Assembly (NCBI GenBank): GCA_021234155.1
Contig: JAJEKV010000003.1
Span: 13,325,819 to 13,389,818 of the forward strand
DNA from: Isoetes taiwanensis
Taxonomy: Eukaryota > Streptophyta > Lycopodiopsida > Isoetales > Isoetaceae
Length of the DNA: 64,000 nt
Reading direction: 5' to 3'
Position numbers and translations under genes: made by a program. Positions 34,878 through 47,214 of the stretch are shown here, one piece after another. Every line of letters begins with the position of its first letter. Position 1 is the stretch's first letter. Below the pieces are notes generated by a model that did not search any database, was not told the origin of the DNA, and saw only the letters and a list, made by a program, of their open reading frames with translations.

Positions 34878-37052
34878 TTATACCACACACTCCACCAATT
34901 CCCTCCTTTGAGGATCAGCATGATTTGTCCTCCACTTCTTCTCCCAGCAGTCGGTGTATTGCACCTTCAAGTTGCCCCTCTTGTGCCTTTTAACGGGCTC
35001 CCAATATTGAACCTGGAATCCAGGACGCAGCTCCTCTCCATCAGGCATAGTGGTGGTAACATCAGAGAGTGCCACCCCTAACCAAATTGGACAATCCTCA
35101 TCATCAAGCCTTACTAGCACAAAGTATCCTTTCTTGATGTCCTCAAAAGGATCCCACTCAGGAAGATCAAACCACTTCGGCTTTGAGGCCTTGCTTCCCA
35201 CAAACCACTTGGAGTCATTGTTAGGATCCAAGTCAACTATCTTAGATGTGCTTGCTCCATGAGAACCCTCCCAATTAGACTCTGGTAAGAACTCGTCTCT
35301 CAGCTTCCCCCCGCATGGTTGTTCTATTTCTAAGCACGTCACAACTTTCTCCCAATAATTGATTAGGGAGTCCATGTGATTTTTCTTCAGGGTGGAGGTG
35401 TGCTTTCCATTTCGAACATCCTAAAGGGAGGAAGTGGTTTTGGCTCCCCTCTAGGAATAAGAACTTCACCTGTAGCCCCCCTTTGCCATAACTCGATTCC
35501 TTGTACAGGCATCCACAACTTATCACCTGGTCTCCACTTATATTGCATGATCGGTATTCCATCCCTGACCCAAAACTTGAACTGAAGTGGCTTTGTGTGT
35601 CCTGTCAACTGATCCTTACCATCTAGCAAGTATCCCTCGACAAATGATTTCCAATCTGCAACTTCATCCATCAAGGAAACCATTGGGTTTGGGTCAATGC
35701 AGCTCTCAAACACATCCATTAGCTCAGGGAGACTAGTCATGTTTTCTCTCTTGAGCTTGGTAGAGAAAGTTCCGAAGAATGCATCTATATCATCATGTGT
35801 ATGTCCAACCATCATGAATCCCACCTTCACAATCTTGAATACTCCCACTGTTGTCAAGTATGGCATTGCCCCAAACATCCATCTATTCTTGTTTTCTTTC
35901 CAACAGTTGTCCAATTGAACACATAGCTCTGCCTTTGGTCACAAAGCGGTTGATCATCCTTGATGCAAGTGTATCCTTCAATTGAATGAAAGTGTTGCAC
36001 TTTGAGAATGGCATATGTTGCAAGATACACACGTCTGAGAAGTGAGTTTTCCATAACCTGTTGAAAGATGATTGAGAAAGAGGCCGACCTCCAGTAGTTT
36101 CTACAATGGAGTTGACCTCTGTAAGCACTCTTTTCGGATGTAATGTTGTGGCAACGCCCTTTGGACCACTTGTACACCGTGCTCGTTCACCTTCGACTTA
36201 TGCGGCATAGATTGGGACATGTATCTCAAGAAGCTCTCGAAGACTGCAATGGCCCTCAAAGTGTTTGCTCTAGGTTTCAAAGTCAGTACATTGCCATGCT
36301 AGAACAACCTGTGCCCTTTTCTGACCTGCTCCCAATATCTGTAAAATGATGTCTTGCTCAGGCCAAGAATCCATTTTAATGCTCTTATACATACCGTCAG
36401 GCCCCTCAATTGATAAAGTAATATTCCCGTGTTTTCATCATAGCAGGAATTTCTATACAAGAAGTAGATGAAATTAATCCTGTCTTTCTGAAGCTGTCCA
36501 ATGTATTTGGACCTTATTTCCACAAAGTCATCCACACTATACTGAATTGTGCAATCTAGAGTGCAACACTCTTGTCCCGTAATTGCTTTTAGGTTTTCTT
36601 TGGTTGGTGCCATACTTACCATCCTTTATAAATATCTGTCATTTCTAGCCCTTTTGGGCACCCTTGGCTACCTTTTATGAAACATGTAGAGCCTCTTCCT
36701 CGTAATCACAGAATGCTCATCCACCACCAAACCTTCCACATTGCCTGGTCTGGGCTTCGGGGTATCTATTTTTAGTTGGGCCTTTTTTATTCTCACCATT
36801 CTTGTGTGTAATATGTCTAATTGGCCATCTTAATTGAGTTTGAGACTCGAGCAACCCGGAGCACACAATGCAGTCACTGGAGCTCCCCTGGGACATGATT
36901 GTATCAACCTGGATAAGAAGCTTCTCAATGCCAACACCAAGATGATCATCTCCCAGCCTTTCATCATTCACACTATCAGATGGATCCACTGCAGTTATAA
37001 TGCCCTCTGCAAAGACCATCCCACTGCACAAGTGCAACAATAAGCAATCCAT
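34878..37052 (-). pseudogene. DUF7869-type protein of a probable mobile or repeated gene family (broken)
   Basis: Protein-like minus-strand frames follow one another. 36717-37052 has LCSGMVFAEGIITAVDPSD and LGDDHLGVGIEKLL. 36299-36622 has LKAITGQECCTLDCTIQYSV. 35387-35914 has VQLDNCWKENKNRWMFG and VGFMMVGHTHDDIDAFFGTF. 34878-35375 has LDDEDCPIWLGVALSD and FQVQYWEPVKRHKRGNLKVQ. The DNC-(x)-ENKNR and GHTHDDID-FF phrases are the hallmark I associate with the DUF7869-type domain, common in moss, lycophyte and animal repeated genes. Spaced acidic and His residues suggest an RNase H-like nuclease, but this is inference. Frames shift near 35390, 35910 and 36180. Confidence 0.6.
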
Positions 37053-37379
37053 CTTCCTCCATTGGAGCTTGGGGCAATGTCTGGCATTTCGCTTGCCTCG
37101 CTCAATTCTGCTTTCAGGTGCTTCCTAAATGAAAGAAGACATTCAACATGGAACATTATAACTATATATAACCATCGACACTAGAAATCAATAAACAATG
37201 TTCATTTACATCGATGAGCAAGGCGAAGGGGACTGACAAAAGGTCGACGCCTATAAATTGCCAGAACATGGGGCACTCTAGAGGATTCCGATGCGGAAGA
37301 TGAGAAATGGTGGACTCCCAGTTCTTGGATCCAGATGACCAAATAAAGAAGTCGCAGAGGGGGCTCAAAAGATAGAGCG

Positions 37380-37800
37380 CCTGGCTCAGTTTTATCTACT
37401 AGGGATTAGCCACAAGCTGCTACTGGACATAAGACATTTGAAGGTTTACACTGGTGATGCAGTCCTCTTCAACCACAGGGAACTTAATCCAGCTCACATG
37501 CTGAGGATTATGAACTTCATGGTGCGCCATCCTGTTGCAGATCCAATGCCTGCAGACGTTATTCCATTCAGTGAGCACTGAGGAAGACCTGAAGGGTAAA
37601 AATGTGAGGTTCTGGGTCATTAATGGTCAGCATTCCATGAGGGCAGCGCAAGTGTTGCAGACAGAAAATGAGGTTCCACAGAGAATTAAGGATCGGTATT
37701 CTAAACGGGAGTGCAGAGTTCTCTCAGCGGGTACACCACCCACTGAGCTTGCCAGCAGTAGTCACTGTCAGAATACAATAGCATCAAGTGCCAGCTACAT
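37380..37800 (+). pseudogene. Fragment with a ParB-like INGQHS motif, companion of the DUF7869 relic
   Basis: The first frame reads LKVYTGDAVLFNHRELNPAH and FMVRHPVADPMPADVIPF; another frame continues with KNVRFWVINGQHSMRAAQVL and VPQRIKDRYSKRECRVL. An (I/V)-(D/N)-GQH-x-(x)-AA phrase is typical of ParB-like nuclease domains and of repeated plant genes that accompany DUF7869-type proteins. It is convergent with, and about 330 bp from, the preceding relic. A frameshift separates the two parts. Confidence 0.4.
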
Positions 37801-37830
37801 AAGATATTTTACTCAGCCTGCACCAGGGCC

Positions 37831-38111
37831 ATTCTCGACTCACGAGTTGAGAATGCCCACGCATCCTCTTTTTTTTTGTCTTCCCATGGATTTTATACCC
37901 ACAATTTTCTATTTATTGCCATTTAGGGGCTTCCTTGCAATTGGGGACTTTCTCGACTTGCCAGTGGAGAAAGCCCCACATCCTCGGTTTTTTGTATTAC
38001 TATGGGTATTCTTGACTCGCGAGTCAAGAATACCCAGAATTATTACTTTTTGCTATTCAGGGGCTTCCTTGTAATTGGGGACTTTCTCGACTTGCGAGTC
38101 GAGAAAGCCCC
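37831..38111. repeat. Cluster of four palindromes
   Basis: Centres lie near 37842, 37960, 38019 and 38094. The third (38003-38036) is a perfect 34-bp palindrome centred on GACTCG|CGAGTC. The second and fourth share the GGGGACTTTCTCGACTTG half and follow a repeated phrase AGGGGCTTCCTTG (37924 and 38059, 135 bp apart). The first has one mismatch in 11-bp arms. All share a TCGACT/CGAGTC-type core. Confidence 0.8.
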
Positions 38112-38850
38112 GCATCGTCTCTGAAATGAATTAGCAGATAAATACCTTTCTAGAGCTTCAGGATCAATTCTCAGCTTTTTCCACTATCTGTTGAATCAAT
38201 TTCTCCTCCAATCTCAGGTAACATAGGCACTGCACAAATCTGATATCACATATTATCTCCAGCCTTTTCCTCCTGCTTAGCTCCAACCGAACTGTCTGTT
38301 TGAATTCAAACTAAAACTCATGCAACTGCAACACAGCTCATGCTGCTGCACTCCAATCCAAAACAAACTCGGATCTAGCCGTGGTCAATTCGAAACTCTT
38401 CTGACCAAAATCGGCTCCTAGTATTGAAATTGGAAACTTATACGGACCCCACAAAAAATCAACAAGGTTTCTCGACCAAGCAAAACCTAGAAATATTTCC
38501 TCAGCTAGCATATTCGGCAGCATGTATTCTTTTGTTGCTAATCCATGTTGTTGCAAATTCGACCTAATCCATCACAGTCACCTAAGCTCAAGAGATGTTC
38601 CACCATTTACCCTATAATTTAGGGAAGAACCCTTAAGTAAAAGCTCTCGAGCCCTGCATGCATAACTCAAGACTTTTTGTTTTCTTTTTTAATAGGGTCA
38701 AACCATTGGCAAGTGTGATAAAAAAATATTGAAAGCATATGCACACTCTACTTTATGCATTAGTACATCCACTCGAGCTCGAGTACACCATTAAATCATA
38801 GCAAAACCATATTGATATTGATATTAATGTCACGGCTTATATACCTACCT
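38112..38850. other. Unassigned spacer
   Basis: No coding pattern or element end recognised. It ends in CTACCTAC/CTATCTAT microsatellite (38845-38871), the tail of the next LINE fragment. Confidence 0.45.
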
Positions 38851-39420
38851 ACCTATCTATGTATCTATCTTATTAACCCTTAGGCCCATGAAGAAGCAGG
38901 AAAAAAACAACAATAGGTTCTTAAACAAATCCCTTTGCTACTAACTCATATGCTTCAGCGTACAACTGTAATAGCTATTTTCTAGACTTCTAGTATGCAT
39001 AAAGGTATACATCAAGGGCAAGAGGAGGCATTTCTAATAAACGTTGAGGAGAAGGAAAAGTAATGCGATGTTGGTTCCAGATATGGTCAAATGCTGAATA
39101 GGTTAACATAGCATGACGCTCATCCTCCACTTGTGCCTCATGGCAACATGGACAAAAACACAGTTCTTGAGGTTCTTTAGTAGCATACCTAACCTCAATA
39201 GCCAAATTGTGTGAATCAACTCTCAACCGAGCGATGAGTTACCTCCGTTTCTCGAATATTGAAAAGCGTATAAAAAATGCAAAAAGAATCCCCTGTTACT
39301 GTGCTAGATATTGTATACAAGAAACAGTATTGGTGCATTTATCACAAATAAGATGCATCTTTGATGTCTTATTTGGACAGACTTTCTCCTCTCTGTTTAC
39401 TACTATAAATTAGTTCTCTT
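38851..39420 (-). mobile_element. 3' fragment of a second FADD-type LINE
   Basis: The minus-strand frame at 38990-39226 reads MRVDSHNLAIEVRYATKEP, then ELCFCPCCHEAQVEDERHAM, then LTYSAFDHIWNQH. It aligns with the C-terminal zinc region at 16820-16990 (IRLSSHHLRIETGRW, CYSCLVLEVETEEHALLYC). Its 3' end is a GATA/GGTA microsatellite where the other copy has AATTT units. GGGCCTAA is shared just before the tails. Confidence 0.6.
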
Positions 39421-39640
39421 CCTTCCAGTCATCTTCTTAATAAGACTACAGAAGCACATGTTGCACAATGTAGAGCTGGGCCATTCATCTCCTGGGGCCA
39501 AAGGGTAGAACTCCCCAAGATGCTCTAGTTTTTTTGGAGAAGCAATCCTTTCATGAAGCTCTTCTGCCTATGATGCATGCCCCAATATTTAATTCAATTT
39601 AGATTTGGTCCACTAAGTTACTTCAAAGAATTAGAAGTGA

Positions 39641-39664
39641 AAGGAAGGAAGGAAGGAAGGAAGG
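39641..39664 (+). repeat. AAGG microsatellite
   Basis: Six consecutive AAGG units. Confidence 0.95.
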
Positions 39665-39949
39665 TATTTTTATCGTCCACGGAGACCAATCAGTCTATGG
39701 GACCCAATACAAAAACGCAATAGCTTGTCAAAAATGTGGTGTTTGAATTTTTCTCCCAGCATACAATATGGCACATGGCAAGAATTAGTCAAGATCTTAA
39801 TTTATTATTTAAGTGAAACATATAAAGAATTAGTCAAGATGATAACCTGACATTTAGATGCATCATGAGAGTTAGATGGTGGGTAATAGATAAAAGTTCT
39901 TTTTATTTCTCCCAACTAGATATGCATATTTCAAGAAAAATATAATATG

Positions 39950-40325
39950 GTATATAGGTCAAGAATATGATGCCCACAATCACACGTTGGTCAAAGTGAC
40001 CCTTTATAAAAGATACAAATAACTTCAAGTTGCTTGTGCCAACCTCACTAAATTGAATGCCCATAAAATGAAACGTTGAAGAGAAAAATATGTATTATAC
40101 AAAGAAAAACATTTACTATACAAAATCACTATCATGATACGAAAAACCAATCCAAAAATCTTTGTAGTAATGACTCACACTGTACATAATATATGGTCAA
40201 AAATGTGATGCCACAATATCACACGTTGGTCAAAATGGCTTGCTTTTTGAAAGACATATTGAAAGATACAAATTTCAACTTGTTTTGCCAACTGCATGAA
40301 AAAGAATGCTACCAAATGAAATGCT
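39950..40325 (+). repeat. Direct duplication of about 235 bp, diverged
   Basis: GGTCAA-AAT-TGATGCC-CAAT-TCACACGTTGGTCAAA and, further on, AAAGATACAAAT occur at 39956-40020 and again at 40193-40270 in the same order. Several indels separate the copies. It lies downstream of the JAZ gene's 3' end. Confidence 0.6.
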
Positions 40326-40637
40326 AAACACTCAAATGTTTAGAATTGCCATTGCCCCAAGGTTATAAATTGTACACAAGGATTACATCATAAACTAGAG
40401 AGCAATGTAAATCTTATCTAGTAAATGTGTGCTAGTAAATGTGTGCTTGGCGTTGGCCCACTATTCTTAATGTTGAAACTAAGAATACAACGGAACGACT
40501 TAAAATCCAAGAGTCAAAATACTATAAGAACTTTGAGAGGACAACAAACTTGAGATTGGTTAAAGATTGTCAAGAATCCGTTGTCTCGGATTCACAAAAA
40601 TAATCACAATTTAAGTATGAGATATGAGGCCTTAAAC

Positions 40638-41899
40638 TTAGAGGCATAAGAGGGTAGAAACCTCCTCATGGACCTCAATGTCTAATCTAGGGGGTGTTTT
40701 TGGCGCCGGGGAGGGACTTCTTGAGCAATTTCTTGGTTTAGTTTCAACAGATGGAACCCTGGCACGAAACCTGGATTAGAAAAAAAACAAGGCTTAGAAT
40801 TGAATCGAATTGAGTTGAATTAGAATGAACATAAAATGCAAGTTAACAACATGACCAAAAAAATAATTGCAATCAGCCCCCTTTTACCTGTCCTTCCTCT
40901 TCTCCAGAAATCTTTGCAAGGAAGCCTTTCTGGCGTACAGATCTGCAAACCATATGCATAGAGAATGAGTTTTCATCTTCAATTTTTATATTTCGAGGTT
41001 CAAATTCAAGCATAGCTAGGGTTCTTACCGTCAGAAGGTGGCAGTACTGTTGTGGATTCTAATGGTTTAGGCTTTCTGCTCGAATTATTTGCTACAACCA
41101 TGATGGCCTTTGCCTGAAGACGCAGAAAATGTTCAGCAATGTTTGAATTTGAGATGAGACAGATGCAATTTTAAAGCGTGATCAATTCCTACCTTGTCTT
41201 GGGAAATATCTTCAAAAACACAAACTGATCCGCCATAGATAAGTGTGAGCATAGTTGAGCATGCAGCATCGGTATTAGTTTTCGCCTGATTCTGCTTGTT
41301 ATTCGCCCCAATTTGAGCTTCTTCTTTGTTAGAATTTGATTCTACAATTGACGTTATTTCAGCCATTAACTTCTGGCGTTTAGAGCTTGGTAATTCATCA
41401 TTAAGTGCCTGCTTGACCAGATTTGAGTCAAATTCAGGGAAATCAGATACTCCTGCATATGCACAGAGAAATTTATTTTAAAAAACAGAGCTTGAGCATG
41501 TGCAAATGGACTTAAAAAACATATTTACACTTATTCTAAGACTAAACAATAAGATTAATGGGGGATTAACGAGTATGCACCTTTTTTTCTTATCTGCTGC
41601 TGGTAATAATCCCTGGCAAGCTGCAGGGCTTCAAATGCAACACGTTCTTGGAAATCCTGATCAGGTCTACTGTCACAAGCCTTATGAGATTCAGCCAAAG
41701 GCTCTTCACTAATCCTATTACTTCCTGATTCCTGAGAACTATTACTTGGTTTCTGACACTTTGCTTCTACTATTTTCTTTAGGGTCTCAGCTAACTCACT
41801 TGATCTGCGCTCTACTTTTACATTGCCGCATTTGGAAGCAGCGACATGCCCGTGCTTGGGAGTGGGTCTAAAAAGCTTTGCTTTCTTAGAATCCGCCAT
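40638..41899 (-). CDS. JAZ/TIFY jasmonate-ZIM-domain repressor
   Basis: Five exons, 41899-41581, 41452-41193, 41113-41029, 40942-40888 and 40770-40638, join in phase into 283 residues. The ZIM/TIFY motif is at 176-181 (TLIYGG), within TLIYGGSVCVFEDISQDKAK. The Jas motif is at about 222-240 (YARKASLQRFLEKRKDR, split by an intron before its last codon, as is common in JAZ genes). JAZ proteins bind MYC factors through Jas and recruit NINJA-TOPLESS through TIFY. They are degraded through COI1 when jasmonate binds. Here the residues before ARK are DDLY instead of the usual LPI, which may weaken degron recognition. The N-terminus (MADSKKAKLFRPTPKHGH) has no clear EAR motif. Close relatives in the TIFY family are less likely because both motifs are present. 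Confidence 0.88.
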
Positions 41900-42154
41900 A
41901 GCCAGAGCTCCGAACTTGAGGCGTCCTTAAAAGGGATACTGTCAAGGTGCGAACCTAATTTAAATCCAAGTACCGGACTTCTTACTTGTGATCATCAAGA
42001 TCGATATACAAAAGGAAGGATGTCAGGGAGTCTTAAATCAGAGAGGGAGGGCGCCTGACCTGTGAGCTGCAGCCCCTTGTAAGCTCCATAGCCGTGTACA
42101 GAATGAGAAAGGGAGCTTCCGAGAAATTATGCAGAATGTGTGTATGTTTTAGAC

Positions 42155-42160
42155 CACGTG
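42155..42160. promoter_or_regulatory. G-box upstream of the JAZ gene
   Basis: CACGTG (ACCACGTG in context) lies about 255 bp upstream of the JAZ ATG. MYC2-type factors bind this motif, and JAZ genes are commonly under MYC feedback control. Use in this plant is inferred. Confidence 0.45.
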
Positions 42161-43507
42161 CAGAGAGGGCGCCGGGTGGAAATTCCAGGAAGGAACGATG
42201 CAGGCGATGACTTATAATATTTGTTTCCCGCCTGACAAGCCAAACATTCCAGTGCGGATTTAGTGGAGTCTTACGCGGTGGGCACACTCTAGTATATCTT
42301 TTTTCCACTTTGTAATTCATTCAATATGTGGGAAAGGAGATAGGAGGTTTCTCTAACTCCACCAACCTCAGTTGTCTGTCTCCTTCGTAAAAATACTATC
42401 TGTCTATCTATCTGTCTTATAAAATGCACTTCACTTCACTCCACTCCACTCCACTCCCCAACATACCCTATTCTTTACCCCCAATAACTGGGATCTAACC
42501 ATAAAACATTTGAAAGAAACCACATACGATCTTCCTCTCTGACCCCCGTATTTTTCTCGGCTCTAACGTCCCACTTGTTTGCCCTCACATATTTCTACCT
42601 TGGATATCGATCATGGTTGGATCCCAACCATTCGAAATTCCATCTAATCTCCAACAGCCATAATTCGGCCATGGATGGAATCCCCAAAGGTCGCGATCTG
42701 CCCATGACACAAGATTACGGTACAAAGATTTTGTGCTCTGTTTCTACAAAACCACGACCTAGGATGAGAAGTCATTATCTGATTTAAAACTACTTTTGGT
42801 CTAGTGGCTAATTTCACATGTTGGAAGTTGCTTGGTTCCATACCTCCATACCATCTCAACATGGCTCGTTGTACTGAAACGTCTGCTCATCTTGACGTTA
42901 TGCCTTCCTCCATCATTTGTTCCTTTCCCAACAATGAGTATTTGCGTACAGCTAACGTCCTCGCAACTTCTAGAAGAGAACAACAATGTCCTTGACAACA
43001 ATGTTGTCAAAACCTCATTCGCCAGTGTTCTAACCACGAATGGTTGGTCCACAATGGCTTGCACTTAACATTGTGACCTATTCTAAAGATTCTCCTACAC
43101 ACGTTGCATATTTATCAATAACTTAATATGATCATTTAAGTCAACTATTGCATTGTTTAGCCAATTTTATGTCAAAAAAGTATTACTTTAACAATGCCAA
43201 GTCAATACTTGGATTTAGATATATGGCTTTTCCAATGTAACCTCAAATACTTAACATATGCAAAATGTGATGATGTGATGGCCCGTACTATTATAGACAT
43301 GCTCACTAAAGGACGAATACCAATAAATTTTTCGTTCCATTTTTACACTATTTTCTTGATCCTCCTAAGATCTCGTCCAAATGAAAACCATTAAAATATA
43401 TATAAAATGCTAAAGCTCCATTTTATATTCGTGGACGATAGAAATCATTCATTTATTCTTTCTTTCTTTCTTTTCTTTTACCTCTATTTTCTTTTAACCT
43501 ATAGCGT
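42161..43507. other. Unassigned spacer with microsatellites
   Basis: It contains CTAT/CTGT units (42399-42418), a CACTT/CACTC run (42426-42457) and TTCT units (43457-43474). The open frames at 42801-43068 are not convincing genes. Confidence 0.5.
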
Positions 43508-43690
43508 CCTATATTATAAAACCGTGGCGTCTGTCTATCCGCCCGATCGACGATCGAGATCGTCCCAATGTCCCTCCGCCCCGATCGACGATCCAGATTT
43601 GTTTGTTTATGCTTCGGCCCCCTATCAAACGCCCTAGATTGTGCCACGTAGCGTAATTTGAACCATTATAATATAGGATCCTATATTATA
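43508..43690. mobile_element. Small terminal-inverted-repeat element (MITE-like)
   Basis: CCTATATTATA (43508-43518) pairs perfectly with TATAATATAGG (43667-43677), enclosing about 150 bp that include a repeated GATCGACGATC phrase. The right end is itself the first half of a perfect 24-bp palindrome (43667-43690). No clear target duplication is visible. Confidence 0.4.
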
Positions 43691-46600
43691 GGATAAAAAT
43701 GAAAGGGCATGAAATTATTTTTTGTTGTGGCTTTCCGAATAAGCCATTCATCTACGAGGGAGCTATTTGAAGATCTTATCAGATTGATTCAAGCCTTCCT
43801 GATGCCCTCAATATGTTTGCAGCTATAGCCTTTAATCCATTGCGTTTCAACAAGGAATGGCTTTGCAATTTTTCTGTGTCAACAAAAGGGAACTGTGCAA
43901 CTTGATCTGTTTCAAGACCAAAGATATTGGTGAGATATCTTTTTTATGTACATGTGGTGACACATTTCCGGTCATTTGGGAGAGCAGCAAAAGGAGTCAA
44001 AGCCATGAAATTCAAAGATAGTGATAAGAATGCTATCATCATTCAAGGAAGCAGTTTAAGGGAAAGAAAGCAGATTAGTGTTGTCCTTTATAGTGTATTT
44101 CATTTCAAACAAGTGATCGTGTTTCTGTTCCAGAAGTGAAGAAAGCATAGAGCCTTGGCTTCTTTTTCTCAAAAGAATGGATGAAGCAAGAAAGCAAAGA
44201 TTGAAGATTTAAATTCACCATAAAGCAAGGAAGCAAAGATTGAAGGTCTAAATTTGCCATTTGAGGCCCCAAAAACGAAGTTTGAAGGCTCAATTAGATG
44301 TCCAGCCGATGTAACATCTGATATAAGGATCCTGAATATGCATCACTCCATGGGTACAAAAGCTTATATGAACAACTGCACTGATTCTACCTACTCTCAA
44401 ACACTTAAGGTAAATATTCCAAGCCATTCTTCCTTTTTGAAAAACATTTTTATTTCTATGTCAACTTCATTTTTATGCAAATTGGCTTTGATTCTGGCAT
44501 CTCCAAAATTTTAATTCAAAAAAGAAAATGGATTTTCACATATTAGGGTTCGGACATGCTCTGCTTAGTCAACATAGCCAAGCAGATACGTTGAGTATCC
44601 TTCCAAAGTTTTTTGCCAATTGTGCCCTGCATAGTTTTTTCAGTTTTTCCTTTTTGTTTACTCTCTCACAGCACCTGCATGATGCAATATTGTAAATGCC
44701 AGCTCTATGTAACGTCACAGTTGGAGAAGGATTGGGAATGTGGACTAAAGATCCGTTTAAAGTTATTGATCATTTTATAGAGCGTTTTGCTATGCATCGT
44801 CCCAACAATTTGGCAAAGATTGCCTTTTTTTCTGAATTCGGGAGTTCAGAAGGCATCTCAAAGTTTCTATTGCCTCCAATTTCTTCAAGGTTTGGCAATT
44901 CTTTAACATTAGAAAGACCCAATTCTCGCTTTGAATCTGTGCGTTTTTCAATCTCATCATGTCGATTAGCTGTGATTTGTCATTGAAGCTGGAATCATAA
45001 TGCTCAATGTGATTGTTTGGGGTCAGTTGGGTTGTCCATCCAATTGAGCTGCTATCTTTCTTTAAGTGTAGATGGCATTTTGCTCACAAGCTACTCGCCT
45101 TCCTCCAGAACCATTTGATTCATGATCAGCTTTCTTTAGCTTCTTCTATTTTGTATTATTGGCGACTTCTTTCTACAGATATATTCCTCCAAGTTCACGG
45201 AATCTTAGCTGGGACTTTCTATTATTGTTGCAGGTTGAATATGCTCAAGTGTTGCCTTTGACTGGGGGAGAAATATGTTAAGCGTTGCTCTTAAGATCAA
45301 CATGTCTGCAGAATAGGAAGGTTAGATGTGCATTTTCTCCAGGTGAATTGACCTTGCTTCTCAATTTGTTTTGGCAAAGCTTAAAAGAAAGTGCTTAAAA
45401 ATAAACACAGGAAATGCTCTACTTGAACTTCTATTTGGTGCTAGAGAATATCTGAGTATAAATGGTGGAAAACACTGCTTTTGATGTAAAAATATTGCAA
45501 CCCTGTTCTAACTCCAATACCCAATCCTTCAGCAGCATCTCTAACATAAGGTGTACTAGAAACGTGTGCCCGGCGATGCCGGCCATTAGTCTAGGACGTG
45601 TAGAATCAGTAGATGTAACAGGATTTGTAGGTGGGATGAAATAGAGTGAGTAGACATAATGGAGTCCATCTAGTTTAGGTAACGTATATCAAAATATAAA
45701 GATTTGTTGATTTGTTTTTGTTTCATAATGTTGGGGTGGAGGAACATTTCACCTATTTTAGGCCCAGCTTAAATTAAAAAACATCTTATGATGTAAGCCG
45801 GACAACCAAAGACGTCATCACATTTGACGCGTATGCTTGTGGTTGCACCATGTAGCTCCTACCAACCATCAGACGACTCCCTCCCCCGCCATTACATGGG
45901 AGAATGTTCCCCCAAAAGGCTCTTACATAGGATCGGAACCCGGTTCGGCCCCATGAGGCTCGCACCCAATCTTAGAACCAAATTCCACTATGAAAAATAG
46001 AATTTGACAAATCCACCATTAAAATTCTTTCCATCTCTAAATGTTATGCTATCTAAACACACATCCCAAACCCTAACCTAGATTTATGTGTGAGGACATG
46101 GTCAATAGCATTGCATGCTCCATTCATGTTACATCCTTTCAGTTCTTCAAGGTCAAGGATGTGATAAATCCTTGAACTAACTTTAAACTCTAGACCCTAC
46201 AATTGTAAACCCTATGCCCTAACATGGGTCTTTTCACACGTTTGACATAATCTTTTAACGTGATCCTAAGCGAAATAGTTTTCTTTAATAGAAAAACCAA
46301 GTTGATATGATCCTTTTCTTCAATAGAAAAAACCAAGGTAACTCAAAGTTGCCACTGAGACCAATATGGATGATTGCCCACAAAGGGTTGGGAAGAATGG
46401 GCCAAGGACTTTTCAAGGAGGGGAAAAGCGGGTTGTACCCGGTTGAACGAATGTTTGCATTAAGGTTTGCTTTGTCAATCTATATACAATTCATTATTGT
46501 CACCCTTCACTTCCAAAGACCCAACCCAAAGACAATATTGTAAAACTTTAAAACAAAAGTACTAAACCCTCATGACTAATTACAGAAACTGACACAAACA

Positions 46601-47201
46601 CCCCTCTAAGTTGGTAAAAGTTGATGCCAATTTCTGCTTAACATCACACAATAACCAAGATCAAACTGCCCGGTTATACATAACGCTATCTAAAACTCGA
46701 TTTGAATAACTAATTGGCCAAAAGGAGTCCTCGTAGTTAATCGAATCTCTATCCGCCCTAGCCGGTATTGGAAAACCTTAGCCTTTTGATGCGTAATAAT
46801 ATTAACATCATAGATATGGATGCTTTATTTAAATCAATTGGATAATTCAAAGAGGTTACATAATCTTTTGCTTATTGTCCATTTTGAGATTTAGACCTTG
46901 CCATAAAACAATCTATAGCTTAAGCTCACAAACCAGAGCCAAAAAAATAAACCCAAAATGGCCCAACGTTAGCTCACCTTTTGTAAAAGTCTAGTATGCA
47001 TAATGCCAACCTGCCGCACATGCCAACCTGCCGCACGACACGATCGATATTAGAGGATCTTGCTTTTCTCCTATGTCTGCAGCTTTTGCAAATGTCATCC
47101 TTTGTTATAGCAGCCTACATGCCTGGGGAGGGAAAAAAACCAGTATCAATTTGCTAAGGCTGAACGTAAAAATGGAGCTATCATAGAAGATGGTAAACTT
47201 G
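43691..47201. other. Unassigned 3.5-kb stretch
   Basis: Mostly AT-rich. No protein domain, tRNA or element end is recognised. The phrase ATCTCTAACATAAGGTGTA at 45537 recurs at 58835. The open frames (for example 44696-44986) lack recognisable features. Confidence 0.4.
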
Positions 47202-47214
47202 CCCCACTACAAGG

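Noticed and set aside
36143-36349. Plus-strand open frames opposite the DUF7869 relic
   Set aside because: The minus strand carries the conserved phrases; the plus frames have no recognisable features.
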